Source of the DNA: Rothia aeria
Lineage (GTDB): Bacteria > Actinomycetota > Actinomycetes > Actinomycetales > Micrococcaceae
Reading direction: 5' to 3'
DNA length: 64,000 nucleotides
Assembly: GCA_002355935.1 (NCBI GenBank)
Contig: AP017895.1
Span: 2,046,001-2,110,000, forward strand
The notes beneath the pieces are model-generated. The model was given only the letters and a program-made list of their open reading frames with translations, ran no database searches and was not told where the DNA came from. Both the position numbers and the translations under genes were made by a program. Shown in pieces: positions 1-9,085 of the stretch (within the stretch, counting starts at the first letter, position 1; every line of letters begins with the position of its first letter).

Positions 1-693
1 GTACAGGTAGACGAGGGTGGGGGTGCGGGAGGCCAGCAGTTCGGTGGCGTAGGTGATGCGCGCATCGTACCCGGTGGCACCCACGAATTCGCCGCCGCGC
101 AGCCCGGCCTCGGTGAGCCCGCTGCCCCGGTATTTATCGAGTGAGATGGTAACAACCCGTGTTTGGGTGCTGTAGCGTTCAAAGACTGTGGGCAGCGGCT
201 GCCAGGTGTGCGGGTCCACGGTTTTATCCCACCCGGAGAGGTGGTTCATGGTGGTGCCGGTGGCGGGGTTACGCACCTCGTACCCGGCGATCCCGTGGGC
301 GCCCGGTGCGCTGGCGGTACCGAAGCTAGTGAGGGATGCAGCGGTGGTGGTGGGGAAAGCAGCGTCCAGCGGCCCCAGGGACACGGTTTTCTTCAGGTAG
401 GGGGCGTAGGATCCGTAGGTTTGAAGCAGCTGCTCGCCGAGCCCGTCAACCATGACCACGCAAATATTGCGGAAACCGTTCGGGTCTGCCCCGGCTTCGC
501 GCAACCTTTTGGCCAGTGCCAGCGGGTCGCGGCTGGTGTTCCCAAGCGGGTGCGCCGGATGCTCTAGGGAGGACTGCGCCAGCAGTGAGGCTGCTGACTC
601 AAATACGTCGGCTACGCTATTGCTCCCGTAGGCTGGCGGCGGCGGTACGGGTGTGCCAGCCGCGTCGTTGTATGCTGTACCGCTTACGCTCAT
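1..693 (-). CDS. Alkaline phosphatase / type I phosphodiesterase family protein (3' part off the window)
   Basis: The reading frame is open for 231 codons from an ATG at 693 to the left edge, so the C-terminus is missing. The start has an AGGAG five bases upstream. A Pro-rich N-terminus is followed by a strand and loop reading CVVMVDGLGEQLL and then AAFPTTTAASLTSFGTA. This is the metal-binding Asp and catalytic Thr arrangement of nucleotide pyrophosphatase/phosphodiesterase-like hydrolases. No signal peptide is obvious, so a cytoplasmic hydrolase is inferred; the substrate is unknown. It lies 43 bases downstream of the DUF5998 gene on the same strand, probably in one operon. Confidence 0.8.
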   Translation of the reverse strand, partial: MSVSGTAYNDAAGTPVPPPPAYGSNSVADVFESAASLLAQSSLEHPAHPLGNTSRDPLALAKRLREAGADPNGFRNICVVMVDGLGEQLLQTYGSYAPYLKKTVSLGPLDAAFPTTTAASLTSFGTASAPGAHGIAGYEVRNPATGTTMNHLSGWDKTVDPHTWQPLPTVFERYSTQTRVVTISLDKYRGSGLTEAGLRGGEFVGATGYDARITYATELLASRTPTLVYLY

Positions 694-736
694 AGGTTCT
701 CCTGCTTTGGGGGCTCTGTGGCGAGTTGGGGGTGGG

Positions 737-1330
737 CTATTTGGTGTCTGAGTGCATGTGTGCCCTGTGCAGGGCGCGGGCGAAGTACCGGGCCTGTTTC
801 ACGGCGTCGGGGCCGTCTGCGGTGGCTGAGACGCGCACCGCAATATCCTCTAGAGAGGCGGATCCGGTGTACCCGTGGTCGGCGGTGCAGGTGGGGTCGG
901 GGCAGGTGGCGGGTGCGGCGTCAATGCGCAGCGAACCGGTCCATGCCACCTGGAATGAGACTTCTGTGGGGCTCATCCCGGGCCGGTAGATTTGCGGCTG
1001 GTCGTACCCGTAGCTGATGGTTACGGCCCGCAGGGCGCTGAGTTTCACGGCTTCCACGCTCACGTGGGCGACGGTTCCTTGGGCGTCTTCTTCAAGGTGG
1101 GAGTCGTCGAGGTGGGCCAGCACCAACTGGGAGCCGCACAGCACCATGACGGTAATATGTCGGTGCAGGTCGTTGCGGCTGAAGTGGGTTTCGTGCTGCA
1201 CAAAGTGCGCATCTGGTTCCAGCCCCGCGAGGGCGTCATCGACCACTTCAAGCACCAGCTCCGGGTAGAACCCGGCGTGTTTAATGTCTGCTGCCAGTTT
1301 TTCGCGTGGACTTTCGTCCATATACGCCAT
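737..1330 (-). CDS. DUF5998 family protein
   Basis: A 197-residue soluble protein with no signal peptide or membrane segment. The ATG at 1330 has GAGGTG at good spacing; a second ATG three codons later is possible. From memory it matches the conserved actinobacterial DUF5998 family, found beside a phosphodiesterase-like gene and topoisomerase genes. The centre carries the pair CPDPTC, which could bind a metal. The function is unknown. It is transcribed away from parC and towards the phosphodiesterase-like gene. Confidence 0.75.
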   Translation of the reverse strand: MAYMDESPREKLAADIKHAGFYPELVLEVVDDALAGLEPDAHFVQHETHFSRNDLHRHITVMVLCGSQLVLAHLDDSHLEEDAQGTVAHVSVEAVKLSALRAVTISYGYDQPQIYRPGMSPTEVSFQVAWTGSLRIDAAPATCPDPTCTADHGYTGSASLEDIAVRVSATADGPDAVKQARYFARALHRAHMHSDTK

Positions 1331-1645
1331 TCGTGCACCTCATTAGTATGGGTTGAGTGTTGCCGGGTGCCCCTGCGGTACCGGGCAGCCGGGCCGGGTC
1401 TGCCGGTCGCGAGTGAGAACACCGCTACGTAATAGCGTAGTGGGTTGGGGCGGGCATTGCTACTTAACGCGGCCGGGGTACCGGTTTTTGTGGGGCACAG
1501 TACCCTGTGGGTGTGCCGGTGAATCGCCGGTGACCGGCTGCCGTGCCCGCGCGGGGTGTGCACGGTAGAATAGAGTTCCGAATGAGTGTTGCGTCTGCTG
1601 CGCACCATCTTTTGCCCGCCTTCTACGAGCTTTACGAGGATACAC
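1331..1645. promoter_or_regulatory. Divergent intergenic region, DUF5998 / parC
   Basis: 315 bases separate two divergently transcribed genes, so both promoters should lie here. On the plus strand a -10-like TAGAAT sits at 1566-1571, about 75 bases before the parC ATG; no clear -35 is visible. No other ORF or structured RNA was recognised. Confidence 0.4.
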
Positions 1646-4173
1646 ATGGCACGCCGTAGCAAGTCAGCTGTTGAGGACTACCCGGTAGATATTGTTGAGA
1701 ACATCGTCGATATTGATGTTTCTGCCGAGATGGAGTCCAGCTTCTTGGAGTACTCGTACTCGGTGATCTATTCGCGTGCCCTGCCGGATGCGCGGGACGG
1801 TTTAAAGCCGGTGCAGCGGCGCATCCTGTACATGATGCAGCAGATGGGGCTGCGCCCGGATAAGGGGCACGTGAAGAGCGCCCGCGTGACCGGTGAGGTG
1901 ATGGGTAAGCTACACCCGCACGGTGACGCCGCGATTTACGACGCGATGGTGCGGTTGGCGCAGCCTTTTGCGATGCGCCTGCCGCTGGTGGACGGGCACG
2001 GTAACTTCGGTTCGCTCGATGACGGCCCGGCGGCGGCCCGTTACACCGAGGTACGCATGGACCCGTCGGCGACGGCACTGACCGCTGACCTGGATGAGGA
2101 CGTGGTCGATTTTGTGCCGAACTACGATAACCAGTTTATGCAGCCGAGCGTGCTGCCGGCGGCTTTCCCGAACCTGCTGGTGAACGGTACGACGGGTATT
2201 GCGGTGGGTATGGCCACGAACATGGCGCCGCATAACCTGCGTGAGGTGATTGCGGGCACCCGGCACCTGATTGCTAACCCGGATGCCACGCTGAAAGACA
2301 TTATGAAGCTCATCCCGGGGCCGGATCTGCCCAGCGGCGGCACGATCGTTGGTTTAGGCGGTATCCGTGACGCCTATGAAGGTGGGCGCGGCACGTTCAA
2401 GACTCGTGCGAAGGTCTCGATTGAGCAGGTGAGCGCCCGCAAGCAGGGCATTGTGGTGACGGAACTGCCGTACATGGTGGGCCCGGAGAAGGTTATTGAG
2501 AAGATTAAGGACGGCGTTAATTCTAAGAAGCTGACCGGTATCTCTGATGTGGTCGATTTGACGGACCGGCAGCAGGGTATGCGCCTGGTGATTGAGGTGA
2601 AGAACGGGTTTAACCCGCAGGCGGTGCTGGCGGCCCTGTATAAGCACACGCCGCTGGAGGATTCGTTCGGCATTAATAATGTGGCGCTAGTGGATGGCCA
2701 GCCGCAGACCCTTGGGCTGCTTGGTTTGCTGCATGTGTACATTAATCACCGGTTGTCGGTGGTGCGCCGCCGCACCGAGTTCCGGCTGGGCAAGCGCCGT
2801 GACCGGCTGCACCTGGTGGAGGGCCTGCTGATCGCCATCGTCGATATTGACGAGGTGATTCAGATTATCCGCTCTTCGGATGAGACCGCGCAGGCGCGTG
2901 AGCGGCTCATGAAAGTTTTTGACCTGACGCAGGTTCAGGCGAACCATATTCTTGAGCTGCGCCTGCGCCAGCTGACGAAGTACTCCCGTATTGAGCTTGA
3001 GGCTGAGCGGGATAAGCTGGCTGAGGAGATCGCTGAGCTGGAGCGGATTTTAGGGTCGGATATGGCGCTGCGTGAGCTGGTCTCTGATGAGCTTGCTGAG
3101 GTGGCCGAGAAGTACGGCACTGACCGCCGCACGGTGCTGAAGTCGAAGGATGATATGCAGTCGGCGATTGAGGCTGTCTCGGCGGGGGCGTCGAAGGCGA
3201 AGAAGAGCCTGGGGCTGGCGCTTGAGATTGCGGATGAGCCGTGCTGGGTGGTGCTTTCAGCTTCGGGCATGGTGGGCCGCACCCCCGGTAAGCCGATGCG
3301 TGAGGCACTGTCTGACCCGGGTAAACGCCTGAAGCATGACGTGTTCACCTCTGTTGTTCCGGCGACGGCGCGCGGTGAGATTGGCGCGGTGACCTCGACG
3401 GGCGGATGGTGCGCCTGTCGGTGATGGATGTGGTGGTGCTTGAGGAGTCTGCGGGCGCACCGGTGCTGAACTCGGGGGTGAAGGTCTCTGAGGTGGTGTC
3501 CCTGGCGAAGGGCGAGAAGCTGGTGGGCCTGGTGCCGCTGAATGAGGTGCTGGCGTTGGCGACGGCGAACGGCGTGATTAAGCGTGTGAACCCGGAGTAC
3601 CCGCTGAATCAGGCGGAGTGGGACGTTATTAAGCTGAAACCGAAGGACACGGTGGTTGCTGCGGCTGCGTGCGCCTCGGACGATAACGCCCTGACGCTGG
3701 TGACGCAGGATGCGAAGCTGCTGACCTTCGACGCGGCGAAGGTGCGCCCGCAGGGCCGCGGCGGCGGCGGTATCGCCGGTATTAAGTTGGGCGCGCAGGA
3801 TGCGGTGATTGCTTTGGGTGTGACGGCGCCGGGAACCACCGCAGAGGTGGTGACGGTGACCGACGGTAAGGATGGTTTGGCTTCGGTGAAGGTCACTCCC
3901 CTGGCGGAGTACCCGCAGAAGGGCCGGGCGACCGGCGGGGTGCGGGCGCACCGGTTCCTCACGGGCGAGTCGAAGCTGGCGCTGGCGTGGGTTGGTGTTG
4001 GCCCGGCGAAGGCTGGTACGCAGGGTGGCGTGGCGCGTTCCTTGCCGACGGAGTACGGTTCACGTGACGGCTCGGGGGTGACTCTCACCCAGACGATTGG
4101 TACGGTCGGCCCTAACTATGCGGCACTGACCGCGCAGTCTGCGGTCTCCCCCGACGGGGAGAAGCTGTTCTAG
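1646..4173 (+). CDS. parC: DNA topoisomerase IV subunit A (apparent frameshift near 3403)
   Basis: Catalytic breakage-reunion subunit of the type II topoisomerase that decatenates chromosomes, working with the parE product at 18295-20410. The ATG at 1646 has GAGGA five bases upstream. The quinolone-resistance region ([17 protein letters not shown]) lies at residues 91-107 and the catalytic Tyr133 in AARYTEVR. A coiled-coil tower and the C-terminal beta-pinwheel follow. The frame breaks at 3403, where GGGCGG appears in place of the GGGCCGG needed to read TSTGRMVRLS; the C-terminal part continues in the next frame to a TAG at 4171. Adding one base gives 842 residues, normal for the family. The break is judged a sequence error. 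Confidence 0.93.
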
Positions 4174-4216
4174 CTCCCTCTGGTTGGGTTGCTGCTATTT
4201 TTCTTTCGGTGTGGCA

Positions 4217-4264
4217 GGTAGCAGTGTTGCCTCTGTGCAAGTTGAGGCATCACTGCTACCTTTT
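4217..4264 (+). terminator. Rho-independent terminator after parC
   Basis: 17-base arms at 4217-4233 and 4244-4260 pair with a single mismatch around a 10-base loop, followed by TTTT. Degenerate versions of this hairpin also precede the next two TPR genes, so it appears to have been copied with the leader cassette. Confidence 0.8.
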
Positions 4265-4383
4265 AATGTGAAGTTTTAGGTGAGACCTAGGATTTTTCCA
4301 GCTATTGCATCAAGGAGAAACAGGCATGACCGAACCGAATAAGCCCTTGGACCAGATGACCGCGCAAGAGCGGCTTGACCTTG
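4261..4383 (+). repeat. TPR leader cassette, copy 1
   Basis: This block runs from TTTTAATGTGAAG through the dyad, ribosome binding site and first ~20 codons of the TPR gene. It recurs nearly unchanged at 5421-5549 and 6266-6386. Confidence 0.85.
4277..4289. promoter_or_regulatory. Operator-like dyad TAGGT-GAG-ACCTA, copy 1
   Basis: A perfect 5-base inverted repeat with a 3-base spacer, 36 bases before the start codon. The same 13 bases occur at the same place in the other two cassettes. It may bind a regulator or only form a small hairpin; the factor is unknown. Confidence 0.45.
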
Positions 4384-5375
4384 GTGTAGAGTGCCTTGAC
4401 GCGGGCAGGCTGAATGACGCCGTTCATATCCTTGCTACGGTTTCAGCAGGTGAAAATCCTGGGGCGTACTCTTGGGCGCAGTACTTTCTAGGTGACGTCT
4501 ACGAGGATGCGGAGAATCTTCGTGAAGCGATAACCGCCTACAACAATGTCCATCGCCACGATAACCCTGTAGCCTACGCTTCGGCGCAGAACAGTATAGG
4601 TATTCTCTATAAGAACATGGGGCGGCTTGATGATGCTGTTGCCGCGTTTAGCCGTGTTGTTCGTGAAGACAACCCGGAATCCTATGCGTGGGCGCAGAAC
4701 AACCTTGGCACCGTCTATCAAACCATGAGGCGGCTTGATGATGCCGCCACCGCGTTCAGGAATGTGCAGCTCAGCAACAGCCCCGAAGCGTACACTAACG
4801 CACAGTTCAACCTTGGCAACACCTATAAGCTTATGGGCAAGACAGATGATGCCCTTCAAAGCTGGGGAGGCGTGCTTCGCGAAGTAGACGCAGAAACCTA
4901 CGCCCAGGCACAGTTCAACATTGGTTCTACGTGCAAGAATCAAGGGCGGATAGATGAGGCGATCGCAGCGTGGGGAAGGGTGCGCCATGACGACAACCCC
5001 TCAGTTTATGCCCGGGCGCAGCTGAGCCTGGGCCTCACCTATGCCCCGCTAGGGCAGCTTGATGAGGCGATCGCCGTGTGGCGTAATGTGCGCCGGGAGG
5101 ACAACCCCGAAGCGTACGCCGCAGCACAAAACAACCTGGGCAGCGCGTACGAAGACAAAGAGCTATATGACGATTCTTTTGCCGCCCGGAACAGGGTTCT
5201 GCGCAGCGACAGCCCTTACATATATGCTGTGGCACAGCTCAACATGGGCATCGCCCACTATAACAACGGGTCTCTTGATGAGGCAGTGACCGCATGGAAC
5301 CGCGTTCTCGAAGAAGATGACCCGCAATCCTACGCCGAAGCACAACGTAACCTTGCTCTGGTGAATAAACACTAG
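4326..5375 (+). CDS. TPR-repeat protein, paralogue 1
   Basis: A 349-residue soluble protein built almost entirely from about nine tandem helical repeats of ~36 residues. The consensus is roughly D-x-P-E-x-Y-A-x-A-Q-x-x-L-G-x-x-Y...L-D-x-A-I-x-A-W. This is a TPR/Sel1-like solenoid, normally a protein-protein interaction scaffold. The ATG at 4326 is chosen because AAGGAG lies eight bases upstream and the first residues match the next two paralogues. It has no signal peptide or enzymatic domain. It is the first of three tandem copies in the same orientation, each with its own copied leader. The partner and role are unknown. Confidence 0.85.
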   Translation: MTEPNKPLDQMTAQERLDLGVECLDAGRLNDAVHILATVSAGENPGAYSWAQYFLGDVYEDAENLREAITAYNNVHRHDNPVAYASAQNSIGILYKNMGRLDDAVAAFSRVVREDNPESYAWAQNNLGTVYQTMRRLDDAATAFRNVQLSNSPEAYTNAQFNLGNTYKLMGKTDDALQSWGGVLREVDAETYAQAQFNIGSTCKNQGRIDEAIAAWGRVRHDDNPSVYARAQLSLGLTYAPLGQLDEAIAVWRNVRREDNPEAYAAAQNNLGSAYEDKELYDDSFAARNRVLRSDSPYIYAVAQLNMGIAHYNNGSLDEAVTAWNRVLEEDDPQSYAEAQRNLALVNKH

Positions 5376-5397
5376 CAGCCCACAGTGTTGCTCCTGC
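5331..5397 (+). repeat. 3' repeat block, copy 1
   Basis: 67 bases spanning the last 14 codons, the stop and the start of the downstream hairpin. It differs from 6174-6240 at only two positions, so the ends of paralogues 1 and 2 were copied or homogenised together. Confidence 0.85.
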
Positions 5398-5420
5398 ACG
5401 GCCGGAAGCAGCACTGCTAC

Positions 5421-5549
5421 TTTTAATGTGAAGTTTTAGGTGAGACCTAAGGCTTTGAACTTTTCTAACCACTGCGTCAAGGAGAAACAGGCGTGACCGA
5501 ACCGAATAAGCCCCTAGAGCAGACGACCGCGCAAGAGCGGCTTGACCTT
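5421..5549 (+). repeat. TPR leader cassette, copy 2
   Basis: Second copy of the 4261-4383 block, including the ribosome binding site AAGGAG and the codons for MTEPNKPLEQ. Confidence 0.85.
5437..5449. promoter_or_regulatory. Operator-like dyad, copy 2
   Basis: Identical TAGGTGAGACCTA, 43 bases before the GTG of paralogue 2. Confidence 0.45.
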
Positions 5550-6218
5550 GGAATATCCTATTTCAAAGAGGGCAAACTTGATGAGGCTATCACTGTTCTA
5601 AAAACGATTTCAACCAGTGAAGACCCCACTATTTATGCGCTATCACAACGCCTCCTAGGTGATATTTACGGGTGCATGGGTAAGTTGAATGAAGCCACCG
5701 CCGCATGGTCAAAGGTTCGGTGTGAGGACAACCCTGAAACCTACGCATGGGCGCAGTTCAGCCTTGGCAACACCTATAAAATCATAGGCAAACTGGGCGA
5801 GGATATTGCAGCATGGTCCAATATTCGCCGTGAGCACAGCTGCGAAGCGTATGCGGTAGCGCAGTATAGTCTCGGCAATACCCATAAGACTATGGATCAG
5901 CTGGATGACGCTATCGCTGCTTGGTCGAACATCCGCCGCGACGACGACCCCGAAGCCTACGCATGGGCACAGTTAAGTCTCGGCGACGCCTATAGAACTA
6001 TGGATCAGTCAGATAATGCTATCGCTGCTTGGTCGAGCATCCGCCGCGATGATGATCCTAACGCCTATGCGTGGGCGCAGTCTAGACTCGGGTTCGCTTA
6101 CCAAACCCAAAACAAATTGGATGAAGCTATCACAGCCTGGTCAAATATCCGCCGCGAAGATGAGCCTGAACTTTACGCCGAAGCACAACGTAACCTTGCT
6201 CTGGTGAATAAACACTAG
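5493..6218 (+). CDS. TPR-repeat protein, paralogue 2
   Basis: A 241-residue shorter sister of the gene at 4326, starting with GTG behind AAGGAG. It contains about six ~36-residue repeats; several adjacent ones are very alike (variants of IRRDDDPEAYAWAQLSLGD), suggesting recent internal duplication or contraction. Its last 14 codons are the same as those of paralogue 1. It looks like a cytoplasmic scaffold with no recognisable catalytic domain. The repeat-number difference between paralogues fits slippage or unequal recombination. Confidence 0.85.
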   Translation: MTEPNKPLEQTTAQERLDLGISYFKEGKLDEAITVLKTISTSEDPTIYALSQRLLGDIYGCMGKLNEATAAWSKVRCEDNPETYAWAQFSLGNTYKIIGKLGEDIAAWSNIRREHSCEAYAVAQYSLGNTHKTMDQLDDAIAAWSNIRRDDDPEAYAWAQLSLGDAYRTMDQSDNAIAAWSSIRRDDDPNAYAWAQSRLGFAYQTQNKLDEAITAWSNIRREDEPELYAEAQRNLALVNKH

Positions 6219-6240
6219 CTGCCCACAGTGTTGTTCCTGC
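6174..6240 (+). repeat. 3' repeat block, copy 2
   Basis: Near-identical to 5331-5397 (two differences in 67 bases). It is absent from the end of the third TPR gene, which instead continues into the DUF2971 domain. Confidence 0.85.
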
Positions 6241-6265
6241 GCAGACGAGGGGCAACGCTACTACC

Positions 6266-6386
6266 TTTTAATGTGAAGTTTTAGGTGAGACCTAGGATTT
6301 TCTAGCTATCGCATCAAGGAGAAACAGGCGTGACCGAACCGAATAAGCCCCTAGAGCAGATGACCGTTCAAGAGCGGTTTGACCTC
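6266..6386 (+). repeat. TPR leader cassette, copy 3
   Basis: Third copy of the 4261-4383 block, with a few more substitutions inside the coding part. Confidence 0.85.
6282..6294. promoter_or_regulatory. Operator-like dyad, copy 3
   Basis: Identical TAGGTGAGACCTA, 35 bases before the GTG of paralogue 3. Confidence 0.45.
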
Positions 6387-7909
6387 GGAAGAAGCTACTA
6401 CAATGAGGGTAAATTTGATGAAGCTATCAAAATATGGTCAAACATTAGCCACGATGACGACCCCGGAACCTATGCACAGGCACAACTCGGCCTCGGAGCT
6501 GCCTACTGCACCCAGATCGACCTGGTTCAGGCCGTCGAAGCCTGGTCAAACATTAGCCACGATGACGACCCCGAAGCCTACGCACGGGCACAGTTCAACC
6601 TCGGACTCGTCTACGCCCAGAGCAAGCTGGAACAGGCCATCAAAAACTGGTCAAGCATCACCCGAGACGATGACCCCAAAGCCTATGTCGAAGCCCAGCT
6701 CTGCCTCGGGGAGGTTTACTCACTAGATAAAGAAAAAGAGGAACAAGCACACAAAGCGTACAATAATGTGTGTGACTTCTCCTACTATAAGTCTGAACGC
6801 GGGTTCAAGATTCTTAAGTGCCCTGTGGTAGTGAGGAAGAATCTTCATAACCTAGCTAAAAATACAGACGAAGTCCTAAAATCTCTCCAGATAATCCCAG
6901 AATTTGAATCGAAGGTTGCACACTATAGTCGACCATCAACAGCTTTTTCCCTATTTGGAGACGAGAAAAACAATAGGAATCCGTCAAATTTCCGACTCAG
7001 TACCATTCGTGGAGTTAACGACCCAACGGAAGGACTGATTCTAAGGGACTATTGGGAGCAACAAGGTATCTCGGAAACTATACATACAAACGACACCGCA
7101 ACCTTCATTAGCTGTTTCACCTTTAACCACGACAGCCTTAACCAGTTTCGCCTTTACGGAAAAGAGAATGGTCAGGAAGCAACAGGCGTTAGTTTAGTAT
7201 TCAACAAAGAGTTTTTTAGCGACCAGTCAGATGACCTAAAGTTTATAGCTGGTCCCTCAACAGACCCATCTAGCAAATCGGAGCAGATTAAGCTCAATGA
7301 CACTGGGAAACCGGAGAGTGACAATAAGAAACAATTAATAGCAAAGTCAGCACTCTACAGATGCATTTACTTGGATCCCGAAACCGGGTATTGGACTCTG
7401 GCTCAACGTAATAAATCCACTTTCTATCGCGAAAATAAGGATAAAGATACGGCTGAAAATAATTGGGAAACATATTCTGAAAAAATTTCAGAAATAGAAA
7501 AATCTTTTAAAGATTCTTTATTTGATAATAACGATTCTGTCTTATCTAAACTTAAATCCATCTTCAAATATCCTAATACATACGGCATAGAAGAAAAACA
7601 GAAAATTCTCGAAACTGTTCGGTTTATTCTTCTCCCCTGCAATACCTCGTCAAACATATTGCCTTCCGGGAGGAACAGGAATGCCGCATTATGTATATTA
7701 CTCAGTTCCGTGATGAGAAGATTCACAGCGACCGTAAAGAACAGAAAATGTACGTCGAGTATGAGGAGCCTGTACTGCCACATATCGATAAGATCTGGCT
7801 CTCCCCTGGTGCAACGAAGGACCAAGATTTCTTCCGCATCCTGCTCGATCAAGGTAGTGGTAAAAGCAAGGTTCGTATCTCCCAGAACCCGTTTAGGAAT
7901 AAAGAATAA
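6330..7909 (+). CDS. TPR-DUF2971 fusion protein (apparent frameshift near 7637)
   Basis: The first ~140 residues are four TPR-like repeats shared with the two preceding paralogues. The remaining ~385 residues are unrelated to them and resemble DUF2971: ISCFTFNHDSLNQFRLYG, then GVSLVF, then FREEQECRI and DKIWLSPGA near the end. The frame breaks in the CCCC at 7634-7637; one extra C joins the parts into 526 residues ending at 7909. From ~6720 to ~7650 the DNA is clearly more AT-rich than its surroundings, suggesting the C-terminal half was acquired separately. The GTG start has AAGGAG. DUF2971 has no firmly established activity. Confidence 0.75.
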
Positions 7910-8010
7910 ATCGTTCGCCCTCCACTCAGCAGGGCAGCTCCCCTGTTTGCTTTTCCTGCCGTCTGGGTGGGAACGTAGAATCATCTCGCCACCACATTGA
8001 AAGGGACATT

Positions 8011-8118
8011 ATGAGCACCATTATCCGCCCGGCAGGGCGTGAGGAAAGCGCCAGTCTACGAATGTTCATACGCGAACTCGCGAAGCTGGCTGACCTACGA
8101 ACGGAGTATTACCAGTGA
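8011..8118 (+). CDS. 35-residue ORF overlapping the next start; possible acetyltransferase remnant
   Basis: ATG at 8011 with an AAGGGA ribosome binding site six bases upstream, ending in a TGA that overlaps the GTG of the next gene (GTGA). The peptide begins MSTIIRPAGREES and resembles the first helix of GNAT acetyltransferases, then stops. It may be the stub of a deleted acetyltransferase or a short leader peptide coupled to paiA. Confidence 0.45.
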   Translation: MSTIIRPAGREESASLRMFIRELAKLADLRTEYYQ

Positions 8119-8636
8119 GCGTTAGCCTCAGAGAGCTCACCGTCGCCGATGCTGCGGTGCTGCGTAATATTAGTATCGCAACGTTCACCGAAACCTTCGC
8201 AGACTCAAACAGCGCGGCTGATATGGCGCTCTATATCGCGCAGCGTTTCTCCGAGGACCAGCTCGCCCAGGAGCTCGCCAACCCAGAGTCGTTCTTCTAC
8301 ACCGCAGAGGTGCAGGGGCAGACGGTGGGCTACCTCAAACTCAACACGGGCGGCGCCCAAACCGAACCGCAGCAGGAGAACGCCCTAGAGATTGAGCGCA
8401 TCTACGTGCTGGGCACCCACCACGGCCACGGCGTGGGGCAGGCCCTCTACCAGCACGCCCTCACCGTCGCAAACCAGCGGGCGGCAAGCTACATTTGGCT
8501 GGGGGTGTGGGAGCACAACCACCGGGCGTTACGGTTCTACCAGAAGAACGGGTTCACCGCCTTCGGGCAGCACATTTTCCATCTTGGTGATGACGAGCAA
8601 ACAGACATTCTCATGAAACACGACCTCAACCGCTAG
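8115..8636 (+). CDS. GNAT acetyltransferase, PaiA-like
   Basis: 173 residues, starting with a GTG that overlaps the preceding stop. It follows Bacillus PaiA (spermidine/spermine N-acetyltransferase) closely as remembered: LEIERIYVL before the acetyl-CoA loop (HGHGVGQALY), then WLGVWEHN, ALRFYQKNGF and LGDDEQTDILM at the C-terminus. The likely reaction is acetyl transfer from acetyl-CoA to a polyamine or other small amine in the cytoplasm. Substrate assignment is by family only. It sits between the TPR cluster and an Imm22-like gene and may share their transcript. Confidence 0.8.
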   Translation: MSVSLRELTVADAAVLRNISIATFTETFADSNSAADMALYIAQRFSEDQLAQELANPESFFYTAEVQGQTVGYLKLNTGGAQTEPQQENALEIERIYVLGTHHGHGVGQALYQHALTVANQRAASYIWLGVWEHNHRALRFYQKNGFTAFGQHIFHLGDDEQTDILMKHDLNR

Positions 8637-8669
8637 AAACACGCAGGAAAACAACAACGAAGGGACGCC

Positions 8670-9029
8670 GTGAACAACAGTGTCGCCATCTGGGTCGGCA
8701 GGTTCGACTCCGATCAGGAACTACAAGACTACCTCGACATTGATTACACCGCCGAGCAAGACAACAGCGAATACATGGCCTCAGAATTCGCGGAAGCCTT
8801 CAAAATATTCCACCACGACGAAGACTTCCGGGAAGCCTACCGCACCGAGGTCGAACCGGTAAGCTGGGCTGGGCTGGCCGAACCGCTCTCATACGCTGAA
8901 GGGTTCGCCCACACCGTCCCCAATATTACTGACCGCAACAACTCCATTATTGCCCTCTACAACTACACCTACCCGGGCACCGTGCACGGCACAGAAAACG
9001 TGGTGTTCGTGGGTAACTACACCTACTAG
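8670..9029 (+). CDS. Immunity protein 22 (DUF4284)-like protein
   Basis: 119-residue acidic protein from a GTG with AAGGGA upstream. The opening (VAIWVGRFDSDQELQDYL, then an acidic stretch, then FAEAFKIFHHDEDF) fits the Imm22/DUF4284 family, whose members neutralise polymorphic toxins. No toxin gene, LXG or RHS protein is adjacent, so this would be an orphan immunity gene. It lies 33 bases after paiA. Assignment is by remembered pattern only. Confidence 0.6.
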   Translation: MNNSVAIWVGRFDSDQELQDYLDIDYTAEQDNSEYMASEFAEAFKIFHHDEDFREAYRTEVEPVSWAGLAEPLSYAEGFAHTVPNITDRNNSIIALYNYTYPGTVHGTENVVFVGNYTY

Positions 9030-9085
9030 CGCCCCGCCCACTCCCCCACTGTTAAGGCGCTACGTACCGGGCGAACGGTTTCGGC

